A stretch of 64,000 nucleotides of DNA. Origin: an uncultured Erythrobacter sp. GTDB taxonomy: Bacteria > Pseudomonadota > Alphaproteobacteria > Sphingomonadales > Sphingomonadaceae. Positions within the stretch are counted from its first letter, which is position 1, and every line of letters begins with the position of its first letter. A program made the position numbers and the translations under genes. The stretch is taken from NCBI GenBank assembly GCA_947494705.1, contig CANLVN010000002.1, positions 916,508 to 980,507 on the forward strand. The letters are read 5' to 3'. The notes below the pieces were generated by a model. It saw only the letters and a program-made list of their open reading frames with translations. It searched no databases and was not told the DNA's origin. Positions 44,522 to 51,770 of this stretch are shown in pieces.

Positions 44522-45179
44522 TACACGCAATCCAGTTCTCGTTATCGGGCTGGGGCGCTTCGGTGGCTCGGTTGCCCGGACTTTGCAGCGCATGGGGCAC
44601 GAGGTGCTTGGAGCGGACATCGATGAAGCGAGAGTGCAGCAGTACGCGAGCGAGTTAACGCAAGTCGTCGAAGCTGACTGCACTGATTTTCGCTGTCTGG
44701 AGAAGTTGGGGGCCAAGAGCTTCACATCGGCAGTCGTCGGCATCGGAAACGGTATCGAGGCGAGTGTGCTTACAGTCCTTGCGCTATCAGATCTCGGCGT
44801 CCCGAACATCTGGGCCAAGGCAACCAATCACAAGCATGGAAGGATTCTCGAACGGACTGGCGCTCACCATATCGTTTTTCCCGAGGAGCGAATGGGTGAA
44901 CGTGTCGCGCGGCTTCTTAATGAACGTCTGCTCGATTTCATCAGCTTCGGAGACGAATTCTCGATAGCCAAGCTTGTCGCACCCGAGCCAATCATCGGCC
45001 TTCCGCTCGTGACCAGCGAATGTCGCAAGAAGTTCGACGTGACAGTCATCGGAGTAAAACGAGAGGGCGAGGACTTTATTCACGCCGTTCCGGACACCCT
45101 GATCATGCCAGGGGATGTCCTCGTTGTCTCGGGCCAAACCGACAAGATCGAAGCGTTCGCATCGCTGCACGCCAAGTAA
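44511..45179 (+). CDS. trkA: TrkA/KtrA-type RCK regulatory subunit
   Basis: A 222-residue cytosolic ring-forming subunit: an N-terminal Rossmann RCK_N domain (VLVIGLGRFGGSVARTL, NAD/ATP binding) and a C-terminal RCK_C domain. It gates the partner channel. The TTG at 44511 is chosen because GAGGAG lies at 44498-44503. It is the size of a single-copy KtrA rather than the double-length TrkA. Confidence 0.88.
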   Translation: MSADTRNPVLVIGLGRFGGSVARTLQRMGHEVLGADIDEARVQQYASELTQVVEADCTDFRCLEKLGAKSFTSAVVGIGNGIEASVLTVLALSDLGVPNIWAKATNHKHGRILERTGAHHIVFPEERMGERVARLLNERLLDFISFGDEFSIAKLVAPEPIIGLPLVTSECRKKFDVTVIGVKREGEDFIHAVPDTLIMPGDVLVVSGQTDKIEAFASLHAK

Positions 45180-45607
45180 GCCGCGGATTCCTATCCTATT
45201 AGCATCCGGGACTCCGGAACAAACGTCCGCTTCCCATCCCGACAGCCGCCTTTGGCCATGCCCTGCTGAGAACCTGAAAGCCGTCAAACAGACAGGTGGG
45301 GCGGGTAAATCTCTAGGTCGAGTGCATCGGACACCGGCGGCGATCGTCCGCGTAGTTGCTAACCCAGTTTTCCGCCCACGCGTGAAGCGACGGCGCGCTA
45401 TCGGTATGCGATAGGGGCGCATGCCGAATCTTTTTGGTGCAAAGAGCATAAGCTGCTTGGTGTCGAGGAGAGCAGTGAGTTCTAGTCATTGCAGGACTTA
45501 CTTCGTCTTCTTTGTTTGTGGAAATTAACTAATAAATTGATGTGTTGTTAACCATAGTCCTGCAAGTGGCTGGTTGCTCAATTCAGAGCAACTTGAAAGG
45601 ACATCAA
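45180..45607. other. 428-base gap with degenerate repeat A and leader hairpins
   Basis: Contains repeat A (45331-45384). Further right, TTGCAGGACT and AGTCCTGCAA form a ten-base inverted repeat about 55 bases apart, and GTTGCTC-N6-GAGCAAC (45573-45592) forms a hairpin just before the ribosome site of the barrel gene. The region is AT-rich at 45525-45560 and probably holds the promoter. Confidence 0.5.
45331..45384. repeat. Degenerate repeat copy A
   Basis: About 54 bases aligned without gaps to copy B at 47183-47236, around three-quarters identical by eye. Both begin ACACCGGCGGC and share CAGTTTTC later. The copies bracket the two exported-protein genes. Confidence 0.5.
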
Positions 45608-46228
45608 ATGAAGACACCGATTTTCTTGGTGGCGGTCGCAGCTAGCGCATTTGCTACCCCCGCTTTCGCACAGGATGATGACACAGTAGGCGGAAAGCTC
45701 GTTGCTGGCGCAATTATTGGCGTGGACAGCGTCGAACTCGAATTCGACGGTATTTCCGATAGCGAGGAGGACCTGTTGGTTGGTCTGACTGTTGGCTACG
45801 ACTATGAGACCACTAGCGGCCTCGTTTTTGGTGTCGAGGGCGAATATACAGACTCCAGCGTTGGCGTTTCGGCGACCGACGTGATCGATGTTGGCGACTC
45901 GATTTCCGTCAATGCAGGCCGTGATTTTTATGTAGGTGCTCGCCTCGGGTTTCGCCCCGCTCGCAATGGTATTCTATATGTAAAGGGCGGATACACGGAT
46001 GCTTCGATTGAGGGTGAGTATGACGACGGCACTGGCGCGCTTTCAGATGAAATTTCCTTCGGCGGCGTCCGCGTAGGCGTCGGCGGGGAAATCGACTTTG
46101 GCTCCAACTATGCGATTCGGGTTGAGTATCGATATTCAGATTACGGGAGCATCGAAGCTTTCGGTGTCGATTCTGGTCTCGATGCCAGCCGTAATCAGGG
46201 CGTCCTAACGCTTCTCGGAAAATTCTGA
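45608..46228 (+). CDS. Outer membrane beta-barrel protein
   Basis: A 206-residue exported protein: signal peptide ending near AFA-QDDD, then alternating hydrophobic strands and a final aromatic residue (LLGKF), as in the Omp25/porin-like 8-strand barrel family. The start ATG at 45608 follows AAAGGA. Ends at a hairpin at 46254-46286. Probably a small outer membrane structural protein. Confidence 0.75.
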   Translation: MKTPIFLVAVAASAFATPAFAQDDDTVGGKLVAGAIIGVDSVELEFDGISDSEEDLLVGLTVGYDYETTSGLVFGVEGEYTDSSVGVSATDVIDVGDSISVNAGRDFYVGARLGFRPARNGILYVKGGYTDASIEGEYDDGTGALSDEISFGGVRVGVGGEIDFGSNYAIRVEYRYSDYGSIEAFGVDSGLDASRNQGVLTLLGKF

Positions 46229-46253
46229 TTCGCCTCAGCGATTAGTGATTGAG

Positions 46254-46286
46254 CGGGCCTTGCTATCAGTTTTGGTGCAAGGCCCG
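46254..46286 (+). terminator. Hairpin terminator after the barrel gene
   Basis: CGGGCCTTGC (46254-46263) and GCAAGGCCCG (46277-46286) pair perfectly over ten bases, 25 bases past the stop. No good T-run follows, so it may act as an RNA stabiliser or attenuated terminator. Confidence 0.55.
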
Positions 46287-46462
46287 TTCGTAATTGGGGC
46301 GCGGATTTGCGACTATCTGTGATCAAGGACGCAAGAAAACGGTTGATTGCTTTCGGAAAGCAATGGGGCGCAAAAAAGCTTTAGCCAGAATATTAATTAA
46401 AATGACCGATTTCTTCGGTTACTAAGATACTGGTCACTCGACCAATTTAAGAGGGGCAATTC

Positions 46463-47134
46463 ATGAAAACTGTATTTTTCGCGGCAGGAGTCGCGCTTTT
46501 GGTGTCTCCGGCATATGCGCAGGACGCGATGCCGCTTCCAGTCCAGCGGGTAGATGAGGCACCAACCGGCAATGCCGTGCTTCCGGCAAACACTGAAATC
46601 ATTCTGGAAATGAATCAGGAAGTCACGACCAAAGGCAGAACCTGGGCTGAGGGTGACCAATTCAAGCTGACGGTCGCAGATGACGTGACGCTCGGTGATT
46701 ACGTTGTAATCCCCGAAGGAACGCCAGCTTACGGGCGCATCACTTGGCTGACTAACAAGGGAGCGTTCGGCAAGTCGGGCAAAATGGATGTCGAACTCGA
46801 GTATCTCGAGCTGGCTGGGCGGCGTATCAAACTTGATGGGACATATCGGCAAGAGGGTGAAGGCAATACGCTCGCAACCGTTGGGGGCGTTGTCGCGGCT
46901 GGTGTTTTTGCCGCCTTCATCACTGGTAAGTCTGGTCGCATTCCAGCCGGTCGCGAATTGACCGCCACGCTCGAAGAGGGCTTGGAATTAGCAATTCCTG
47001 CTAGTGCTGTTTCTCAGCCGCGCGAAGTTGCGCCTATTGCTCGACCCGGGACAGTCACCACGGTCGCGGCTGAGGCTTCAGTCGAAGCGGACGCTGTTCC
47101 GCAAGAGGAAGCAACCGAAACCGAAAGCCAGTAG
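46463..47134 (+). CDS. Exported protein of unknown function
   Basis: A 223-residue protein with a clear Sec signal peptide (cleavage near AYA-QDAMP). The mature part is beta-rich (LPANTEIILEMNQEV ... YVVIPEGTPAYGRITWL), with a hydrophobic stretch (VGGVVAAGVFAAFI) in the middle and an acidic C-terminus. No known domain identified. It lies downstream of the barrel gene but has its own AGAGGGG ribosome site. Confidence 0.6.
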   Translation: MKTVFFAAGVALLVSPAYAQDAMPLPVQRVDEAPTGNAVLPANTEIILEMNQEVTTKGRTWAEGDQFKLTVADDVTLGDYVVIPEGTPAYGRITWLTNKGAFGKSGKMDVELEYLELAGRRIKLDGTYRQEGEGNTLATVGGVVAAGVFAAFITGKSGRIPAGRELTATLEEGLELAIPASAVSQPREVAPIARPGTVTTVAAEASVEADAVPQEEATETESQ

Positions 47135-47523
47135 GCGCTACTAGGGAGGGGGGAGGTGCAACTCCTTCCTCTCTCGCCTTGCACACCGGCGGCAATCGCC
47201 CGTTTTATTGCAAAGTCAGTTTTCGTCGCGCGTGTGCGCGAGGTTGTTGCCGTTGAGCGGGGGTTGATGGCGCGGAAACCGGCGGGCAGGTCATCGGAAA
47301 ACGCTGGGGCGCACACAGAGTTTGGGCTGGCAAGCCAATATCACAGCCCGAAAGCTGACTGTCGGCTAGCGGCCGGATTGGGACCGAAAGGGCTACCCGC
47401 TGATGACCCGATCGCTCAGCGTACTTTCTCTGAGCTTCGATCTGCGCAAGCGATAGCACCATATCTAACTAGAAATCGCTCGCAGACTGGATTTTCGGCT
47501 CTAGGAGCGAAACCTTAGATGAA
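47135..47523. other. 389-base gap with degenerate repeat B
   Basis: Holds repeat copy B (47183-47236). No convincing gene seen; the frames present are probably chance. Confidence 0.4.
47183..47236. repeat. Degenerate repeat copy B
   Basis: Partner of copy A at 45331-45384, same orientation. See copy A for the shared motifs. Confidence 0.5.
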
Positions 47524-47748
47524 ATGACACTTGTCGACGATTTGGAGGATTCCGATGAGCAAAGAGATAATCGGGGACTAGACGCTGACGAAATATTTGC
47601 AGTGCGCGACAATCTCGAGGCCGCACTGAAGCTAAAGAGTGGGCCTCCAGCACGAAGGATCCCAGAGAGCCTATGCATGGAAATCCACCAGTTACTTTAT
47701 CTGCTGGAACTGGCCGTGCGGCGACAGCAAGAAATCGAGATTGACTGA
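47524..47748 (+). CDS. Small hypothetical protein
   Basis: A 74-residue soluble, acidic and predicted helical protein (DADEIFAVRDNLEAALKLK ... HQLLYLLELAVRRQQEIEID). Starts at an ATG after a weak ribosome site. Codon bias is plausible but no family is recognised; real status uncertain. Confidence 0.45.
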   Translation: MTLVDDLEDSDEQRDNRGLDADEIFAVRDNLEAALKLKSGPPARRIPESLCMEIHQLLYLLELAVRRQQEIEID

Positions 47749-48060
47749 GGCGAAAGAGATTTAGAGTTATCGGTCAGCATCCGACCGGGATTGGGTTTGA
47801 GTTGATGACTCCCAATTTCCGTCTGCCCACCGATCTCTGACGACTGGTGTCCTTCGGTTTCTCGCCATTACCTGCCGGTCAAGTAGGTCTGGCTGAGGTC
47901 GTGTTGCCACGCTGGACCGAAGCAAGGTGTTTTCACTAGGAAACGAGCATCGGAAGACGTGAGCGGACTTTGGGTCGTCTATGGGTCGGGACAAGTCTGA
48001 TGCTTTCAAGGGCAATTAAGACTTTGACAAATAACGCTTAGTCGCAAACCTTTCCCTAAA
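47749..48060. other. 312-base gap at the island's right edge
   Basis: No gene, tRNA or clear repeat seen. A minus-strand frame (47767-48015) lacks protein-like composition. The right end of the island is the tRNA relic that follows. Confidence 0.4.
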
Positions 48061-48105
48061 TTCGTAATGATGGGGTCACAGGTTCGGATCCTGTAAGCGG
48101 CACCA
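48061..48105 (+). other. tRNA-Thr 3' fragment (right attachment site)
   Basis: Forty-five bases from the anticodon loop to CCA repeat the intact tRNA-Thr with three changes. Two (GAGG to CAGG, CCTC to CCTG) keep the T-stem paired, so they look inherited from another functional tRNA-Thr; the third puts G at position 58. Sequence before it is unrelated to the tRNA 5' half. Confidence 0.85.
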
Positions 48106-48465
48106 TTTCTTTCCGTAAAGAGATCCGAGATTTGTTGCGTTGGGCTCTTCCAGCTTGGGGCCTTGGTCCAGGCTTGGTGGCGTCTGCGGAAGAAACCGTT
48201 CCCTGCCACGCGGAGGCTGGTCCAGTTGGCCAGGCGATACGGTCGAAACTGGGCCGAATGCTCACGTTTAGCGAGGCGCTCATGACGTCCTCATTGCGCC
48301 CCATATATCTGTCATCGAGCGACTCGATACACGAACCCCAACGCAGCCATTCGCAATACTGGACGATCATTCGACAACCTTTTGTCAGCTGCGTTTTTGG
48401 GTATCGCGCTCGTTCACTGAAGAGCGCCGTTTGACGCGAACTCGTCGTCCCAGCGATCAAGTATT
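48106..48465. other. 360-base gap with the right flank repeat
   Basis: The first 150 bases (to 48256) resemble 30596-30751. The rest holds no gene; the arsR gene ends at 48466. Confidence 0.55.
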
Positions 48466-48804
48466 TCAACCCAGCTTGGCGAAGTTGGCTACCCCGGGTG
48501 CTGGCGTCCGCGACTGGCGCGTCGGCATGGCGGAGAGCGCGGCAAACTCTCCCGTCGCGCTGGCGACTTGCGTGAGTTTGCTGTCGTCGATGCGATAATA
48601 GACGAGCTTGGCGTCCTTGCGGGTCTTCACCAAACCCGCCTTGCGAAGGACCGCCAGCTGCTGTGAAAGCGTTGGCTGGCCGATTTCCGCTGCTTCGTCG
48701 ATCTCACCCACGTTCAGCTCCGTGCCGGTCAGGGCCTGCATGATCCGAAGACGCACCGGATGAGCCAACGCCTTCAGCGAATCCACCAGCTCATCATCCG
48801 TCAC
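48466..48804 (-). CDS. ArsR/SmtB-family repressor without cysteines
   Basis: A 112-residue winged-helix regulator (ALAHPVRLRIMQALTG, QPTLSQQLAVLRKAGLVKTRKDAKLVYYRI). BigR/SqrR relatives at sulfide loci sense persulfide through two Cys; this protein has none, so it must sense in another way or be constitutive. The GTG at 48804 overlaps the peroxiredoxin stop (GTGA); an ATG at 48840 would extend it. Probably controls the divergent sulfur genes. Confidence 0.88.
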   Translation of the reverse strand: MTDDELVDSLKALAHPVRLRIMQALTGTELNVGEIDEAAEIGQPTLSQQLAVLRKAGLVKTRKDAKLVYYRIDDSKLTQVASATGEFAALSAMPTRQSRTPAPGVANFAKLG

Positions 48805-49469
48805 TTCTTCGACCCCTGCCTGGCTTCCTTCATGAACCAATCGGTCTGGCCCTTCGCCGAGAACACCGTGTCGAGCAAGGCATCGGGCTGAGCCAGCAAG
48901 GCCTCACCCGGCTGCCAATTCGCGGGCGCGAGGACGGGGCCTTCATCGACCGCCTTCAACGCATCGAGAGTACGAAGCATTTCTGGTGTCGAGCGGCCCA
49001 CGCTGGCGGGATAGCAGGTCATCGCGCGGATGACCCCCTGCGGGTCGATAAAGAACGTCGTTCGCACGGTCGCGCTGTCGTTATCGTGTGGCGAAACCAT
49101 GCCGTAAGCGCGCCCGATCACGAGCGTCGGATCTTCCACGATCGGAAAGCGCACTTCGATATCGTAGCGATCTCGGATCAGGCGCAGCCACGCGAAATGC
49201 GAGAACAGGCTGTCTACGGAAAGCGCCATCAAGGCGCAGTCGCGTTTTTCGAACTCATCCGCAGAACCGGCCAGAGCCACGAACTCGGTGGTGCAGACCG
49301 GTGTGAAGTCGGCGGGATGAGAGAACAGGATAAGCCATCGCCCACGGTATTCGGAAAGGCGAACATTCCCGGTCGTGCTGCGCGCTGTGAAGTCGGGTGC
49401 CTCGTCCCCGATGCGAAGTCCGCCACAAGGCGCTTCTCGCCCGGCATCTTCGTTGTTTGTCTCTGTCAT
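48801..49469 (-). CDS. 1-Cys type (Prx6-like) peroxiredoxin
   Basis: A 222-residue Prx6-group protein. The peroxidatic Cys59 lies in HPADFTPVCTTEF; the long C-terminal part (WQPGEALLAQPDALLDTVFS) is typical of the group. It reduces peroxides in the cytoplasm. Coupled to the arsR gene and divergent from the persulfide dioxygenase, so it is presumably part of the sulfur-stress response, perhaps handling persulfides or peroxide. Start ATG at 49469 (MTETNNED). Confidence 0.88.
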   Translation of the reverse strand: MTETNNEDAGREAPCGGLRIGDEAPDFTARSTTGNVRLSEYRGRWLILFSHPADFTPVCTTEFVALAGSADEFEKRDCALMALSVDSLFSHFAWLRLIRDRYDIEVRFPIVEDPTLVIGRAYGMVSPHDNDSATVRTTFFIDPQGVIRAMTCYPASVGRSTPEMLRTLDALKAVDEGPVLAPANWQPGEALLAQPDALLDTVFSAKGQTDWFMKEARQGSKK

Positions 49470-49503
49470 TGCACCTTCATACCACTTGACATTCCAATGG
49501 CAA

Positions 49504-49524
49504 TACATATACACGATTTATGTA
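49504..49524. promoter_or_regulatory. Inverted repeat operator between divergent sulfur genes
   Basis: TACATA-N9-TATGTA sits in the 74-base gap between the peroxiredoxin and the persulfide dioxygenase genes. An AT-rich dyad of this size fits an ArsR-family dimer. Confidence 0.55.
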
Positions 49525-49543
49525 AATAAATGGAGATAAAGCC

Positions 49544-50473
49544 ATGGCTGGCGATCAGAGCCTCAATCGCGCTGCCGCACAGATCCAGCGCGCCCAGGAA
49601 GATAAGTGCCTGCGCCCCTCGATTGCGGGATTTTTCGATGAAGCGACCAACACTGTATCGTACGTGGTCCACGATCCCAAGACGGGCGAAGCGGCGATCA
49701 TCGATTCGGTGCTGGACTTCGAAGCGGCTTCTGGCCGCACTTCGAACGGATCAGCCGATCGTGTTGTTGAATACGTCACTTCGAATAAGTTGAAAGTGAC
49801 ATGGCTTATCGAGACCCATGCGCACGCCGATCATATTTCCGCAGCGCCCTACTTGCAGGAAAAGCTCGGCGGAAAGCTGGCTATCGGCCGCGACATCGTG
49901 CGCGTGCAGGAGGTGTTCGGGAAACTCTTCAATGCGGGCACCGATTTCGAGCGCGACGGATCGCAGTTCGACAAGCTGTTCGAGGATGGCGAAACCTTCA
50001 GGATCGGCGAACTGGAAGGCATCGCCCTCCACGTTCCCGGCCACACGCCAGCCGACATGGCATTCATCATCGGTGATGCCGCTTTCGTGGGCGACACGAT
50101 CTTCATGCCCGACTTCGGGACTGCGCGTGCCGATTTTCCGGGTGGGGACGCCGGCCAGCTCTATCGTTCGATCCGACGCCTGCTTTCGCTTCCGGAGGAA
50201 ACAAGACTGTTCCTCTGCCATGATTACAAGGCACCGGGCCGGGACGAGTACGCCTGGGAAACCACCGTCAAGCAGCAACGCGAGCAGAACGTCCATGTGA
50301 AGGATGGTGTGAGCGAAGAAGAATTCGTGGAGATGCGCACCACTCGCGACAAGACGCTCGCCATGCCGAACCTGATCATGCCTTCGGTCCAAGTGAATAT
50401 TCGAGGCGGGCGCCTGCCCGACCCGGAAACCAACGGCGTCAGCTACATCAAGATCCCGGTGAACGCGGTATGA
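49544..50473 (+). CDS. Persulfide dioxygenase-like MBL-fold hydrolase (ETHE1/Blh group)
   Basis: A 309-residue metallo-beta-lactamase-fold enzyme. The metal motif THAHADH is at 91-97, with GHTPADMAF and GDTIFMPDFGTARADFPGG following, the ETHE1/Blh pattern. Known members oxidise glutathione persulfide to sulfite with one Fe(II). First of a five-gene block with overlapping or close genes; sqr downstream would provide the persulfide. Confidence 0.88.
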   Translation: MAGDQSLNRAAAQIQRAQEDKCLRPSIAGFFDEATNTVSYVVHDPKTGEAAIIDSVLDFEAASGRTSNGSADRVVEYVTSNKLKVTWLIETHAHADHISAAPYLQEKLGGKLAIGRDIVRVQEVFGKLFNAGTDFERDGSQFDKLFEDGETFRIGELEGIALHVPGHTPADMAFIIGDAAFVGDTIFMPDFGTARADFPGGDAGQLYRSIRRLLSLPEETRLFLCHDYKAPGRDEYAWETTVKQQREQNVHVKDGVSEEEFVEMRTTRDKTLAMPNLIMPSVQVNIRGGRLPDPETNGVSYIKIPVNAV

Positions 50474-50916
50474 GCTTGCCAGGTTTTCCAGAAGCCGCAC
50501 CGGTCGCCGGACTGGCAGGCGGTGTGCTGATCGGCCTTGCCGCAGCAGTGATGCTGCTCGGCCTCGGGAGGATCGCCGGTGTCTCCGGGCTGTCCGCCAA
50601 GGCGGTCGGCCTCGGCGGAAGCGGAATTGCCCGCAGCGGTGCGTGGATGTTCGTCATCGGGCTCCCTCTCGGAGCGTTCGTAGTCATGCTGGCGACGGGC
50701 GGTATTCAGGCTAGTTTCGCGGACCCGATCACACTTGCCATTGCCGGACTGGTGGTCGGGATCGGCACGCGGCTCGGCAGCGGCTGCACCAGCGGGCACG
50801 GGGTCTGCGGCGTAAGCCGTCTTTCCGCCCGTTCGATTGTCGCCACCTTGACGTTCATGGCCACCGGCATTGCGACGGTCGCCATCATGAATGCACTCGG
50901 GCTGGAGGTGCTGTGA
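50470..50916 (+). CDS. YeeE/YedE-family sulfur transport protein, first of two
   Basis: A 148-residue membrane protein with about four helices and the conserved GSGCTSGHGVCGVSRLS motif whose Cys binds sulfur compounds in TsuA-type thiosulfate importers. The single-length family splits over this gene and the next. ATG at 50470 overlaps the dioxygenase stop. Confidence 0.85.
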   Translation: MSLPGFPEAAPVAGLAGGVLIGLAAAVMLLGLGRIAGVSGLSAKAVGLGGSGIARSGAWMFVIGLPLGAFVVMLATGGIQASFADPITLAIAGLVVGIGTRLGSGCTSGHGVCGVSRLSARSIVATLTFMATGIATVAIMNALGLEVL

Positions 50917-51335
50917 TGCGGACCGCGCTCATTTCTCTGGTATCCGGCACTCTTTTCGGCGCAGGCCTTGCCCTTGGTGGCATGACCGATCCCGCGCGTG
51001 TGCGAGGGTTCCTCGACGTCTTCGGCGACTGGGACCCCACGCTTGCCTTCGTCATGGGCGGTGCTGTCATTGTCATGGCGGTCGCGTGGCGGATCGTGCC
51101 TCGCATGGCCGAACCTATCATTGCGGGGAAGTTCCACCTGCCGACCAAATCCGATCTCACACCGCGCCTCGTTGGCGGCGCGGCTTTGTTCGGTATCGGC
51201 TGGGGCATTGCGGGGCTTTGTCCGGGACCCGGCATCGCCGCGCTCGTGATCGAACCTGCGGCTGCCGCGATCTTCGTCGTCGCCATGATCGCCGGGATGG
51301 CTGTCGTGCGGCTTGTGGAAGGCACCTTGTCATGA
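50916..51335 (+). CDS. YeeE/YedE-family sulfur transport protein, second of two
   Basis: A 139-residue membrane protein, the other YeeE half (LALGGMTDPARVRGFLDVFGDWDP, GIAGLCPGPG with the second Cys). The start is the ATG at 50916, one codon after a GTG overlapping the previous stop. Acts with its neighbour. Confidence 0.85.
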   Translation: MRTALISLVSGTLFGAGLALGGMTDPARVRGFLDVFGDWDPTLAFVMGGAVIVMAVAWRIVPRMAEPIIAGKFHLPTKSDLTPRLVGGAALFGIGWGIAGLCPGPGIAALVIEPAAAAIFVVAMIAGMAVVRLVEGTLS

Positions 51336-51748
51336 GGCTCGCAGAAGTGAGCGAGACATTCGCTGTCTCGCCCCAGATCGAGCCCGGCGACGTGCCAAGG
51401 CTGGCCGAAGCAGGATACCGAACGGTGATCTGCAACAGGCCCGATGGCGAGGAACCTGGTCAACCGACTGTGGCATCGGTGCGTACAGTTGCTGAAGCCT
51501 CTGGCATCGCCTTCCATCATCTCCCGGTATCGGGAGGTGAATTTCCCGCAGCCACGATCAGGTCTTTCGCCAAGATCCGCGAAGAGGCGGACGGCAAGGT
51601 GCTTGCCTTTTGTCGCACCGGGACGCGATCCATCACGCTCGATGCGCTTGCCAACATCGAGAACATGACCGCCGATGAGCGCATCGAACGCGCCAGGCGC
51701 GCAGGCTACGATCTTGCCGGCCTGCGAGAGCAGCTCGGCCAGGAATAA
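51332..51748 (+). CDS. DUF442/TIGR01244 phosphatase-like protein
   Basis: A 138-residue protein with the dual-specificity-phosphatase-like fold of DUF442: FAVSPQIEPGDVPRLAEAGYRTVICNRPDGEE, HLPVSGG, and the loop CRTGTRS with a catalytic-type Cys. Fused to or next to persulfide dioxygenases in other genomes; probably a sulfur transferase or persulfide carrier. Overlaps the YeeE gene as ATGA. Confidence 0.85.
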   Translation: MRLAEVSETFAVSPQIEPGDVPRLAEAGYRTVICNRPDGEEPGQPTVASVRTVAEASGIAFHHLPVSGGEFPAATIRSFAKIREEADGKVLAFCRTGTRSITLDALANIENMTADERIERARRAGYDLAGLREQLGQE

Positions 51749-51770
51749 TAAACACACGGGAGAGTTTTCC

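Larger units (their letters stand above)
30551..48105. mobile_element. tRNA-Thr-bounded 17.6-kb genomic island carrying pufLMC and puhABC
   Basis: The ends are the 3' half of tRNA-Thr (30551-30595) and a 45-base copy at 48061-48105 with three mismatches. A complete tyrosine integrase (40306-41466) and a VapE-type helicase lie inside, with reaction-centre genes, PilZ proteins, potassium uptake genes and two exported proteins as cargo. Base composition is mosaic by eye: the photosynthesis block is GC-rich like the chromosome, while 38.4-48.1 kb is more AT-rich. The integrase is central rather than at an end, so the island looks composite. The right-hand copy keeps T-stem pairing but has a G where T-loop A58 should be, so it is a relic. 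Confidence 0.8.

Noticed and set aside
45331-47236. The 1.85-kb segment between repeats A and B as an insertion sequence
   Set aside because: No transposase lies between the repeats, they are direct rather than inverted, and the similarity is only about 75 percent.
47767-48015. An 82-codon minus-strand frame at the island's right edge
   Set aside because: Composition is not protein-like, no family match by eye, and no neighbouring operon.
48006-48209. A minus-strand frame containing an RIRTCDP segment
   Set aside because: This is the well-known false translation of the antisense of a tRNA 3' end; it marks the tRNA relic rather than a gene.
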